A stretch of 46,525 nt of DNA from DASYRM01 sp036004405 (GTDB lineage: Bacteria > Acidobacteriota > Vicinamibacteria > Vicinamibacterales > UBA2999), in NCBI GenBank assembly GCA_036004405.1, contig DASYRM010000011.1:1-46525 (forward strand), written 5' to 3'. The stretch's first letter is position 1. The number at the start of each line of letters is the position of its first letter. A program made the position numbers and the translations under genes. The notes beneath the pieces are model-generated. The model was not told the origin of the DNA, did not search any database, and was given only the letters and a program-made list of their open reading frames with translations. This document shows, in pieces, positions 22,875 through 31,281 of the stretch.

Positions 22875-24365
22875 ATGCTGCGGCTGTTGCTCATCGTCCT
22901 TACGGTGCCCCTCATCGCGTTCGGCGTCAGCGAGGGCATCCAAGCCCGTTACAGCGCGTCCATCCGGGCGGTCCTCCTCGCACAAGTGAAGAACGCCGAC
23001 CCGGCCAAGGTCGCCCGGATCGACGCCGACTTCGTGTGCGCGCGCCGCAACGACTCGGTTCGCGAGTTCTGTGCCGCAGAAGACCGGATGAACCTGCTCT
23101 CGGCCACGGCGGTGGCCACAGGAGTCACCGGACTGGTGATGCTCGGCCTCATCGCTCTGGCCGGCCACCTCACCCGTCACAACCGCCGGCTGCTTCTCGT
23201 GGTGTTCAGGCCCGGTCTCTACGCGACGGCCGTCGTGCTGACAGGCCTGATTGCCGTCCACGCCGTGCTCGCCATTGCCGCCATCTATTACGGCGAGTCG
23301 TGGCTGATTGATCGCGTGCACATCGGCATCATCGTGGGCATCGCGACCGGGGCGATCGCCGGCGTCGTGGCGATGGTGCGTCATGTCTTCACCGCGGTGC
23401 AGAAGGCGCAGGCCTTCGCGCTCGGGCAGAGCGTGTCGCGCGACGACGCTCCCGAGCTCTGGGCGGAAATCGACGCCATCGCGGGGCGCCTGGAGGCCTT
23501 GCGGCCACGGCACCTGGTGCTCGGGCTCGACACGAACTTCTTCGTCACCGAAGCGAACGTCCGCACCATCAACGACACGCTGGCCGGCCGGACGCTCTAC
23601 TGCTCGCTGCCCTTGACGCGCATCCTGAGCCGCGACGAGTTCGCCGCCATTGTCGGTCACGAACTCGGGCACTTCAAAGGCGAAGACACGAAGTTCAGCG
23701 AACACTTCTATCCCATCTACCGCGGCACCGTGAACTCGATCATGGCGCTCAGCGCCGCCGGCGGCGGATCGTCGGTGATCTCCCTGCTGCCAGCGCTCGG
23801 CATCCTGGGCTTCTTCCTCGACCGGTTTGCGCTCTCCGAACGCAACCTCAGTCGCACGCGCGAGCTCGCTGCCGATCAGGCTGGCGTCGCGGTGACGAGC
23901 ACCCGTGCCATGGCGTCCGCGCTCGTGAAGGTTCATGCCTACGCGCCGGCCTGGAACGAGGTGATGGAGTCCGCCCTCGAGTCCGCGCGACAGGGACACT
24001 CACTCGACGACGTCAGCCGCCGCTTCGCGGACGCCGTCCGCGAGAAGGCCGCCAACGAGCCCAGGACCTCGGCGGCGTTCGACGGCATTTCCGATGCGCA
24101 CCTCAGCCACCCGACCGACTCCCATCCGACGCTGTCGGTGCGGATCGAGGCGCTCGGCTACGACGTGGGCGCCGTCGCGACGGACGCTCTCGATGTGCTG
24201 CCCGGCTCGCCGGCTTCTGCGCTACTGCCCCGGATCGAAAGCTACGAAGCGGAGATTGCCCGATCGTTCCTGGCCGAGCTGACGCGGCGCGGCGTGCTCG
24301 AGCCCCCGGAAGCGGAGCCAGCGCCGGACGAGGAAGAGCCTTCCGAGACTGGTCCTACTGCTTGA
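22875..24365 (+). CDS. M48 family membrane metallopeptidase
   Basis: 496 aa. Membrane segments at ~3-20, 75-95, 110-140 and 148-170, then a peptidase domain with AAIVGHELGHFKGED: zinc motif H262-E-L-G-H266. The downstream Glu is in RTRELAADQAG. A hydrophobic patch lies between them (SVISLLPALGILGFFL). Family members (HtpX, Ste24-like) cleave membrane or prenylated substrates, or help in quality control. The C-terminus is acidic. GGAGG (22865-22869) places the start at ATG 22875. The 3' end overlaps the convergent NHL gene by 11 bp. Confidence 0.9.
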   Translation: MLRLLLIVLTVPLIAFGVSEGIQARYSASIRAVLLAQVKNADPAKVARIDADFVCARRNDSVREFCAAEDRMNLLSATAVATGVTGLVMLGLIALAGHLTRHNRRLLLVVFRPGLYATAVVLTGLIAVHAVLAIAAIYYGESWLIDRVHIGIIVGIATGAIAGVVAMVRHVFTAVQKAQAFALGQSVSRDDAPELWAEIDAIAGRLEALRPRHLVLGLDTNFFVTEANVRTINDTLAGRTLYCSLPLTRILSRDEFAAIVGHELGHFKGEDTKFSEHFYPIYRGTVNSIMALSAAGGGSSVISLLPALGILGFFLDRFALSERNLSRTRELAADQAGVAVTSTRAMASALVKVHAYAPAWNEVMESALESARQGHSLDDVSRRFADAVREKAANEPRTSAAFDGISDAHLSHPTDSHPTLSVRIEALGYDVGAVATDALDVLPGSPASALLPRIESYEAEIARSFLAELTRRGVLEPPEAEPAPDEEEPSETGPTA

Positions 24366-25314
24366 TGAACTTGACGAGCGCGCCGTTGACCGAATCGGCG
24401 ACGTAGACTTCCTGCTTCGGGCTGACGGCGATGAAATGCGCCTCGCCGAACTCACCGGGGCCTTTACCGGGGCGGCCGACGACCGCCAGCACCTTGCCGG
24501 CAAGATCCATCCGCACCACCTGGCCGGCAAAGCCGTTGACCATGTAGACGTACTGGCGGCCGATATCCATCGCGCACGGCAGCCCCGCGTACTTCATCTC
24601 GCGGATGAACGTGCCCTTCTGGTCGAACAGCTGGATGCGCTGGTTTTCGCGATCGGCCACCCACAGCAGCCCCTTGGCGTCGATGGCGATGCCGTGCGCC
24701 ACTTCGAACTGCCCCGGGGCGGTGCCTTTGCCGCCCCACTGCGTGAGGAAGCGGCCGGTCTTGTCGAACTTGAGCACGCGGGCGTCGCCCTTCGGCCCCG
24801 GCGTGTGCCCCTGGACGATGAAGACGTCGCCGTTGTCGGCCACGGCCACGTCGTTGGGCTGATTCAGCTTGTGCGACCCGGCGGCCTCGTTCCACTCGCC
24901 GGCCTCGCCCGCCGTGCCGATCGCGAGCAGCACCTGCCCGTCGCGGCTGAACTTGCGGACCGTGTGCGCGCCAACGTCGCCCGCCCACAGGTTGCCGTCG
25001 CGATCGATCCGAAGCCCGTGCGCGCGCGTGAACAGCTTGTCGCCGAACGAGCGGAGATAGGTCCCCTTCTCGTCGAACTCGAAGAAGGCGACGGCGCCGC
25101 GCGTCAGCACCCAGAGGTGCCCCTTGGCATCGAACGCCACGGCCGCGGCGGCGCCCATCGTCACGCCCTCCGGCAGGGTGATGGCCGAAGGCGCGGCCAC
25201 GTAGTCCATCGCCGGCGCCTCCTGCGGCACCAGCAACGCGGGATCTGATGGCCGTTGCGCGCTCGCAGTGCCGGCGAGCGACAGGACGAGGGCAAAGGCG
25301 GCGCCTGTTCTCAT
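24355..25314 (-). CDS. Secreted NHL-repeat beta-propeller (peptidyl-alpha-hydroxyglycine lyase-like)
   Basis: 319 aa. Signal peptide 1-~19 (TASA), then six NHL-type blades such as AHGLRIDRDGNLWAGDVGAH, LNQPNDVAVADNGDVFIVQG, AHGIAIDAKGLLWVADRENQ, and FGEAHFIAVSPKQEVYVADS. The spacing resembles the PAL-type propellers that acidobacteria carry in many copies. No enzymatic function can be assigned. No Shine-Dalgarno is present; TATAGT (25329-25324 on the minus strand) is 9 nt before the ATG, suggesting a leaderless mRNA. A 9-bp tandem repeat lies upstream. Confidence 0.85.
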   Translation of the reverse strand: MRTGAAFALVLSLAGTASAQRPSDPALLVPQEAPAMDYVAAPSAITLPEGVTMGAAAAVAFDAKGHLWVLTRGAVAFFEFDEKGTYLRSFGDKLFTRAHGLRIDRDGNLWAGDVGAHTVRKFSRDGQVLLAIGTAGEAGEWNEAAGSHKLNQPNDVAVADNGDVFIVQGHTPGPKGDARVLKFDKTGRFLTQWGGKGTAPGQFEVAHGIAIDAKGLLWVADRENQRIQLFDQKGTFIREMKYAGLPCAMDIGRQYVYMVNGFAGQVVRMDLAGKVLAVVGRPGKGPGEFGEAHFIAVSPKQEVYVADSVNGALVKFIKQ

Positions 25315-25378
25315 AGCGCCGACACTATACAGCGGAGAGGGCAGAGATGGCAGAGAGGGCCGAGAGGGTAAAGATCCC

Positions 25379-25433
25379 TTCTCTGCTTTCTCTGCTTTCT
25401 CTGCTTTCTCTGCTTTCTCTGCCTTCTCTGCCA
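25379..25433. repeat. 9-bp tandem repeat (CTCTGCTTT)n
   Basis: About six units: four exact CTCTGCTTT (25381-25416), one CTCTGCCTT and one CTCTGCCAG. The pyrimidine-rich strand runs from just downstream of the broken Ig-like gene toward the NHL promoter. A purine-rich degenerate counterpart (GCAGAGATGG, GCAGAGAGGG) lies at 25341-25365, so the two could pair. Confidence 0.85.
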
Positions 25434-25437
25434 GGCT

Positions 25438-27176
25438 TCAGCGCGAGATCGTGACCTGCGCGGACGCGCTCTTCGAGGGGTCCGCTACCGACGTCGCGCT
25501 GACGGTCACCGTGGCGGGCGACGGCACCCGGCGCGGCGCGGTGTAGACGCCATTCTGGTTCACCCGCCCGAGCGTCGTGTTGCCGCCGGTGATGCCGTTG
25601 ACCTTCCAGACCACCGCGGTGTTCGATGTGCCGGTCACAGTGGCCGTGAACTGGCGCGACTGTTTGAGGCGGACGCTCGCGGTGGCCGGCGAGATGGTGA
25701 CGCCCACGACGGGGGGCGGAGTGGGCGCGGTCACCGTCACGGACACCGTGTTCGACACGGTGCCGTCGGTCATCGTCGCGAACACCGGTACCGACGGGCT
25801 GGCCGCTGCGGTGCCGGTGGCGGTCAACCTGGTCGACGACACGACGGTCGTGGACAGCGGCGCACCACCGAACGAGACCACCGCGCCGGATGTGAACCCG
25901 GCCCCGTTCACGGTCAGCGTGAACGCACCGGCGGGAAACGACGCCGGGCTCACCGAGCTGATCGAGGGAAGCGGCAGCACGGTCACCACGGCCGACCCGC
26001 TCGCCGTCGGCACCGACACGCTCGTGGCGCGCACGGTGACGGTTTGAGCTGGAGGCGTCGCCGGCGCCAGATACTGCCCGCTGCTGTCGATGGTGCCGAC
26101 ACTGCCGTCGCCGCCCGGTACGTCGTTGACGCTCCACGCGACGCCTCCCGTGGCGCCGGTCAGCGTCGCCGCAAACGACTGCAGGCGCCCGACGCGCACC
26201 GACGCCGACGACGGCGTCACGGTGACGGTGGTGCCGTTCTGCCGCGCGGCGCCCGAGTCGGGGCTGATGCGAAGCACAGTGGCGTCCACCGCCTCGAAAT
26301 TCGACCCGAGCAGCTGCCCCAGCGTGTGCAGGTTGTCGTCGTTCCAGCGCGGATCGGGCTTGCCCGAGATGAACCAGGCCGAACCGTTGTCGGCGAGGAT
26401 GATGCTTTATTTCTTCATCGCCCGCAGGATGACCTGCACGTCGGCGGGATAGGGCGCGATGTCGAACGACGCCTTCAGGCGGAAGCGCTCGCCCATCCGC
26501 GGGTATTGCGTGCCGGTGAGCGACGACGCGTAGTGGCGCGCCGGCCACACGTACTCTCGGCGCGTCTGCGGCACCGTGAAGCGGATGGCGTGACGGATCT
26601 CGCCGCCCAGCACTTCGTCAACGGTCACCAGGCCCGGCATGATCGGCAGCCCGGCCGCGTCGGCCGATGTCCACGTCAGCGGCCGCAGCGCGTTCGACCG
26701 CAGGTCGTAGATCGCGCCCGAGTCCGCGGTCCACGCCGTGGCGCCAGGGAACGCGCGATAGAGCTCGTACAGGATGCAGTTCGTGGTGTCGATCGCGATC
26801 GCGTGGCGATCGCCGGTGGCGTTGAGGCCGCCCTCGATCGGTGCGTTCAGCGGCACCGCGTACGGGCCCGGATCGCTCTCGTCGTCGTAGAGGAAGGTGG
26901 CCGGATACTTCGTCTGCGTCCCCGGCACGTGACGAACGGAATCCCGATCGGCCCGCCGTCCCATATCCCCGCGCCGAAGTCGGCGTGGAAGCCGCGGCTC
27001 GCGCCGATGGTGTTCACCATCGTGGTCGAGTTGGCGAGCACCGGCAGCGTGTCCACCGGCGTGTTCCAGATGTTGTCGGCCGGCAGCACCGGACAGCCGC
27101 CAATCATCTGCTGGGCAGAGGCCGGGGCCGCGAGCGCGGCCGTTATCAATGCAGTGATCGCGATTGCACGGGTCAT
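25438..27176 (-). pseudogene. Secreted Ig-like/IPT domain protein gene with a frameshift and a nonsense codon
   Basis: Reconstructed length about 578 codons. The N-terminal part (27176 to ~26930) has a signal peptide (MTRAIAITALITAALAAPASA) and reads IWNTPVDTLPVLANS ... GPIGIPFVT. At about 26929 one G seems lost (ACG-TGCC where ACG-GTG-CC would continue 'VPGTQTKYPATF'), and the similarity moves to another frame. That frame runs to a TAA at 26409-26407, where relatives have a Tyr codon (AMKK-*-SIILADNGSAWF), and then continues open through ISGKPDPRWND, two Big_2-like Ig domains and an IPT/TIG-like domain (ISSVSPASFPAGAFTLTVNG) to the TGA at 25438. Two independent lesions mean a pseudogene or, less likely, sequence errors. 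Confidence 0.78.
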
Positions 27177-27315
27177 GCGCGCTCGACAGCGCAACAGGCG
27201 TGCCGGTCGGACGCCGCGGGATTCCGCTCCGCGCCCTGGGACTCCGCCCACGGATTTGAGGGCGCCCGTGCAGTTTTGACAGGAATCCGCCTCGAAACGC
27301 TACTCGCCGTCGCGC

Positions 27316-27321
27316 TAGAAT
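27316..27321 (+). promoter_or_regulatory. Candidate -10 element of the esterase gene
   Basis: TAGAAT, 29 nt before the GTG start. A TTGACA at 27276-27281 is too far (34 nt) to be its -35, and its own 17-nt partner position (GCTACT) is weak. Either element could be used; low confidence. Confidence 0.3.
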
Positions 27322-27350
27322 CGGCGCTTCAATCACATGGGGAGAAACCG

Positions 27351-28469
27351 GTGACCCACTCGAGGCTCGTGGCGTGGCTGGCGGCGGTGGCCGTTGGCGG
27401 GATGACGCTCGTGGATGCGCAGGGACGCGGCGGCCGCGGTGTTGGCGCGGGACCCGGCGCAGCGGCGGTCCCCACCAAAGGCACGGTGGAACAGATCGTC
27501 GTGCACGGCACGTCGCTCGAGGGCAACCTCGAAGGCGACTCGCCCGATCGCGACGCGACCGTGTATCTGCCTCCGAGCTACGCCGGCACCCCGATGCGGC
27601 GGTATCCGGTGCTCTACCTGCTTCACGGCTACGGCGGCCGGCAGGATACGTTCACGACGCGGCTCGCCGCTCTCGCCGACAGCCAGGACCGTCTCGCAGC
27701 GGCACCCGGCTTCAGCGAGTTCATCGTGGTGACGCCGAGCGCGTACACGCTCCACAAAGGCAGCATGTACTCCGCCTCGCCCACGACCGGCGACTGGGAG
27801 AAGTTCGTCGCCGAAGACCTCGTCGCCTACATGGACAGCCACTACCGCACGCTCGCCACGCGCATGAGCCGCGGGCTGGCCGGGCACTCGATGGGCGGCT
27901 ACGGTGCGCTGCGGATCGGCATGAAGCGACCCGATGTGTTCCTCTCGCTCTATCTCATGAGCTCGTGCTGCCTGACGGCCAATCGCAATCCGAGGCCGGA
28001 CGCGATGGCGGCCTCCGAAGCGATCAAGACGCGCGAGCAGGCAGTGGAGGCCGCTGCGGCGCCGGGCTTCGGGCCGTCCACCAGCCTGGCCTCGGCGGCC
28101 GCCTGGTCGCCCAATCCCGCCAACCCCCCGCTCTTTCTCGATCTGCCCGTCAAGGACGGCAAGGTGCGGCCCGAGATCGTGGCCAAGTGGGTGGCCAACG
28201 CGCCGCTCGAAATGGTGGCGCGGTACGCCGAGGGGTTGAACCGCTACTACGCCATCGCGATCGACGTCGGCACGATGGATCCCCTGCACGCCCCGAACCA
28301 GCAGCTGCACGACACGCTGACGCTACTGCACGTGCCGCACTACTACGAAGAGTACGAGGGCGACCACACCAACAAGGTGCGCGAGCGCATCGAGCGGAGC
28401 GTGCTGCCCTTCTTCTCGAAGAACCTCGCGTCGCCGGTCAACCCGACGTCGCCGAATCCAGCCCAGTAG
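27351..28469 (+). CDS. Secreted alpha/beta-hydrolase esterase (esterase D / FrsA-like 'putative esterase' family)
   Basis: 372 aa. Signal peptide 1-~22, then a Gly-rich linker. The hydrolase domain has DATVYLPPSYAGTPMRRYPVLYLLHGYGG (oxyanion region HGYGG), the nucleophile elbow LAGHSMGGYG with Ser180, and a late His in YEGDHTNKVRERI. The acid residue is probably in AIDVGTMD. The family includes feruloyl and carboxyl esterases; substrate not predictable. A GTG start at 27351 with GGGGAG (27339-27344) 6 nt upstream. It is followed by the 'DGRPH' protein gene 65 bp downstream. Confidence 0.87.
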   Translation: MTHSRLVAWLAAVAVGGMTLVDAQGRGGRGVGAGPGAAAVPTKGTVEQIVVHGTSLEGNLEGDSPDRDATVYLPPSYAGTPMRRYPVLYLLHGYGGRQDTFTTRLAALADSQDRLAAAPGFSEFIVVTPSAYTLHKGSMYSASPTTGDWEKFVAEDLVAYMDSHYRTLATRMSRGLAGHSMGGYGALRIGMKRPDVFLSLYLMSSCCLTANRNPRPDAMAASEAIKTREQAVEAAAAPGFGPSTSLASAAAWSPNPANPPLFLDLPVKDGKVRPEIVAKWVANAPLEMVARYAEGLNRYYAIAIDVGTMDPLHAPNQQLHDTLTLLHVPHYYEEYEGDHTNKVRERIERSVLPFFSKNLASPVNPTSPNPAQ

Positions 28470-28534
28470 GCCTTGGGCCTTGGTCCTTTGCAAAGGGGCA
28501 ACGCCGGACGCGGCCCCGTCGTAGACTCTCTCGC

Positions 28535-29410
28535 ATGACTCGTCTGGGCCACATCCTGGGTGTCGCGGTGGCGATGATGCTCTCGGCCGTGCCGGCGCAC
28601 GCGCAGAGCACCCTCAACGGCGACTGGGGCGGCGTCTTCCACGAGGATCAGCCCGAGCGCGGCCCGGGCCCCGAGCTGGGCGACTATCTGGGCATTCCAC
28701 TCAACGCCGCCGCCCGCCAGTACGCCGACAGCTGGGACGCGTCGCGCCTGACGCTCCCCGAACACCAGTGCCGCGCGCACGTGTCGCCGTATATCTACCG
28801 GGGACCGATTCAGGTCCGCATCTCGGAAGTGATCGATCCGGGCACGCAGACGACCATTGCCATCAAGCACTTCCTCAGCACCTACGCGCAGGAGCGGACG
28901 ATCTGGCTCGACGGCCGGCCGCATCCGCCCGAGGAAGCGCCGCACACGTGGATGGGATTCTCGACCGGCGAGTGGCAGGGCACGGTGCTGAAGGTCTACA
29001 CGACGCATCTGAAACAAGGCTGGCACCGGCGCAACGGGGTGCCGATGAGCGCCAGGGCCACCATGACCGAGTACTTTTTCCGCCACGGCAACATCCTCAC
29101 GCAGATGAGCATCACCGAGGACCCGGTGTTCCTGACGGAGCCGCTCGTCAAGACGACCAACCTGCAACTCAACCCCAACGCGGGCGCCAACCAGTACCAG
29201 GCGTGGCTGTTCTGCCAGGCCGACGACGAAGTGCCGGGACGGGATCCGGCGTGGGTGCCGCACTTCCTGCCGGGCAAGAATCCGTATCTCACCGAGTTTG
29301 CCGAGAAGCACCATCTGCCCGTGGAACCGACGCGCGGCGGCGCAGAGACGGCCTATCCCGAATACGCGAAGACCATGAAGACGCCGGCGCCGGGGCCGGC
29401 CCGGCCGTGA
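28535..29410 (+). CDS. Secreted 'DGRPH' family protein, paralogue of the 8965-10086 protein
   Basis: 291 aa. Signal peptide 1-~22 (cleavage after AHA). The core has TIWLDGRPHPPEEAPHTWMG, STGEWQGTVLKVYTTHL and MTEYFFRHGNILTQMSITED, aligning with YTDGRPHL, GRWDGNTLVIETTNF and 'ITERITRVDNDELRYEV' of the gene at 8965-10086. Family function unknown. No Shine-Dalgarno; TAGACT (28522-28527) lies 7 nt upstream of the ATG, so probably leaderless. The stop overlaps the next start (GTGA), so it is co-translated with the metallo-beta-lactamase-fold gene. Confidence 0.72.
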   Translation: MTRLGHILGVAVAMMLSAVPAHAQSTLNGDWGGVFHEDQPERGPGPELGDYLGIPLNAAARQYADSWDASRLTLPEHQCRAHVSPYIYRGPIQVRISEVIDPGTQTTIAIKHFLSTYAQERTIWLDGRPHPPEEAPHTWMGFSTGEWQGTVLKVYTTHLKQGWHRRNGVPMSARATMTEYFFRHGNILTQMSITEDPVFLTEPLVKTTNLQLNPNAGANQYQAWLFCQADDEVPGRDPAWVPHFLPGKNPYLTEFAEKHHLPVEPTRGGAETAYPEYAKTMKTPAPGPARP

Positions 29411-30408
29411 CAGTGCGCGTCCTCTCGCGGGCCCTCGTGGCCGCCGCGCTGATCGGCAGCGTCGCAGGCGGGGCGATGATGGCTCGCGTGCCGGTCAACG
29501 CCCAGGCCGGCGCGCCCGGGCGCGATGCCGCGCTGCTGACGATGAAGGTGCAAGGCAACGTGCACGTGATCGTCGGCGCCGGGGCCAATATCGCCGTGCA
29601 GCTCGGCGAGCTGGGCCCGATCGTGGTGGATACCGGCACGGCGCAACGCGCGGAGGCAGCGCTGGCGTCGGTTCGCTCGCTGACGCCGCGGCCGATCCGC
29701 TACATCGTCAACACGCACTCGCATGCGGACCACGTCGGCGGCAACGAGCGGCTTGGCGCCGCGGGCCTCCCGACCTCCGGACGCGGCGTTGCACAGGTGG
29801 GCGCCGGCGTCGGCGCGCGAGCCGAGATCATCGCGCACGAAGAGACGCTGAACCGCATGAGCGCCCCCGCGGGCGCGCAGGCGCCCACGCCGGTCGTCGC
29901 GTGGCCGACCTCGACCTTCTCCGGGAAGCGCAAAGACTTCTTCTACAACGGCGAGGGCGTCCAGGTGATCCACCTGCCGTCGGCGCACACCGACGGCGAC
30001 AGCGTGGTGTTCTTCCGCCGCTCCGACGTGATTGCCGTGGGCGACGTCTACTCCACCGTCAGCTACCCGATCGTCGACCTGCAGCGCGGCGGCACCATCG
30101 CCGGCGTCCTCGACGCGCTCAACCAGCTGCTCGATCTCGTCGTCGCCGGCGAGAAGACCGAGGGCGGCACGATGATCGTGCCCGGTCACGGCCGCATCTC
30201 CGACGAAGCCGACCTGGTCGAATACCGCGACATGACGACGATCATCCGCGACCGTGTGCAGGACATGGTCAATCGCGGCATGACGCTGGCGCAGGTGCAG
30301 GCGGCCAGACCAACCATGGAGTACGACGGCCTCTACGGCAACGCGACCGGCTGGTCCGCCGCGCAGTTCGTCGAGGCGGTTTATCGCGGACTGAAGCCTT
30401 CAAAATAG
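29407..30408 (+). CDS. Secreted metallo-beta-lactamase-fold hydrolase
   Basis: 333 aa. Signal peptide 1-~31 (cleavage after VNA). Zinc motif His104-S-His106-A-Asp108-His109 (NTHSHADHVGG), then PSAHTDGDSVVFF, VGDVY and PGHGRIS, the usual metal ligands of the fold. The insert between the first and second motifs (~120-165) is Gly/Ala-rich and may be a substrate loop. Usual activities include glyoxalase II-like, beta-lactamase B3-like or lactonase reactions; which one cannot be told. GTG start overlaps the upstream stop by 4 nt. A palindromic repeat follows 36 bp after the stop. Confidence 0.88.
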   Translation: MTVRVLSRALVAAALIGSVAGGAMMARVPVNAQAGAPGRDAALLTMKVQGNVHVIVGAGANIAVQLGELGPIVVDTGTAQRAEAALASVRSLTPRPIRYIVNTHSHADHVGGNERLGAAGLPTSGRGVAQVGAGVGARAEIIAHEETLNRMSAPAGAQAPTPVVAWPTSTFSGKRKDFFYNGEGVQVIHLPSAHTDGDSVVFFRRSDVIAVGDVYSTVSYPIVDLQRGGTIAGVLDALNQLLDLVVAGEKTEGGTMIVPGHGRISDEADLVEYRDMTTIIRDRVQDMVNRGMTLAQVQAARPTMEYDGLYGNATGWSAAQFVEAVYRGLKPSK

Positions 30409-30443
30409 CGACCGGCGTTAAGCCGCATCCCGAACCCGGCGTA

Positions 30444-30515
30444 AGTAGGGGCCGCCTTTCAGGCGGCCCGTCGACGGGCGGGAATAGACGGGCCGCCTGA
30501 AAGGCGGCCCCTACT
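30444..30515. repeat. REP-like palindrome, type B (29-bp perfect arms)
   Basis: Left arm 30444-30472 begins AGTAGGGGCCGCCTTTCAGG; the right arm 30487-30515 is its exact reverse complement; loop of 14 nt. Each arm itself contains a GGCCGCCT / AGGCGGCC mini-hairpin. It sits between convergent genes and overlaps the stop codon of the PAP2 gene (CTA at 30511-30513). Likely a bidirectional terminator; its short form recurs at 39914-39939. Confidence 0.88.
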
Positions 30516-31281
30516 TCTTCAGAAGCGTGAAGCCGGCGGCGGGACCGAAGTCCGTCCCGATCGGGCCGATCGACATCTTGTGGCCGCCAGGCATCGTCAC
30601 CGTCCGCCCGGCGACGACGCCGAGGGCGGCGCCGAAGGCGACGTCACTGAGGTAGTGCCGCTTGCCCTGGACGCGCTGGGCGGCGACGTAGGTGGCGGCG
30701 CCGTAGGCCGGCAGCCCCACCTTCCACCCGAAGTGGCGCTGCAGCACGGTGGCGGAGGCGAAGGCCGCGGTGGTGTGGCCTGAGGGGAACGAGAACCCGC
30801 CTCCCTCGGGGCGTGAGCGGCGCACGCTCCCCTTGATCCCATAGGTCAGCGCCTGTGCCACGAACTGCGCCTGCACCAGTTCGCCGCCCACCGCCGCCAT
30901 GCACTCGTTCTTGAACAGGCGTCCAAGGCCGTAGGTCGCGAAAGCCCCGCCGATTTGCAGCGGAAAACCGCCGACGACGGCCCCCGCCTCGAGCGTCTCT
31001 TCGAGCTGCGCGGAGCCCGAGAACGTCTTCGTCACCGACTGGTCGGCGGGATGCGACAACAGCGCGGCCCCTCCCCCGATCGCCAGGAGGCCGGCGTTTC
31101 CCACCGTCGGGAGCCGCTTGAGATCGTTGAACGTCGCCGAGAACAGGTTCTTGAACGGCAGCACCCGTTCGTTCCGGCACCCGGGGAACCGCGAATCCGC
31201 GCGAGCCTCGCCCGCCGTCGCGATCATCATGACGCCAGCGGCAGCCACGACCAGCCGGCACCCACACGACACCTTACGCAT
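30511..31281 (-). CDS. PAP2-superfamily phosphatase
   Basis: 256 aa. Signal peptide or first membrane segment ~8-27, then several hydrophobic stretches. The three PAP2 motifs are KGSVRRSRP (K-x6-RP), FPSGHTTAA (PSGH) and RVQGKRHYLSDVAFG (R-x5-H-x3-D). Expected reaction: dephosphorylation of lipid phosphates (undecaprenyl pyrophosphate, phosphatidate), active site outside the cytoplasmic membrane. Start at ATG 31281 with AGAGG upstream, overlapping the transporter stop by 8 nt. Final gene of the 36669-30511 minus-strand operon. The TAG stop lies within the palindrome. Confidence 0.88.
   Translation of the reverse strand: MRKVSCGCRLVVAAAGVMMIATAGEARADSRFPGCRNERVLPFKNLFSATFNDLKRLPTVGNAGLLAIGGGAALLSHPADQSVTKTFSGSAQLEETLEAGAVVGGFPLQIGGAFATYGLGRLFKNECMAAVGGELVQAQFVAQALTYGIKGSVRRSRPEGGGFSFPSGHTTAAFASATVLQRHFGWKVGLPAYGAATYVAAQRVQGKRHYLSDVAFGAALGVVAGRTVTMPGGHKMSIGPIGTDFGPAAGFTLLKK

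Noticed and set aside
21422..22939. 505-codon minus-strand frame over the 159-bp palindrome and cytochrome gene
   Set aside because: Antisense to a cytochrome with two CxxCH motifs; the arginine-rich peptides come from the palindrome.
25379..25433. CRISPR array
   Set aside because: 9-bp units without spacers; simple tandem repeat.
26044..27279. 411-codon plus-strand frame over the broken Ig-like gene
   Set aside because: Arg-rich antisense sequence; the minus strand holds the recognisable domains.
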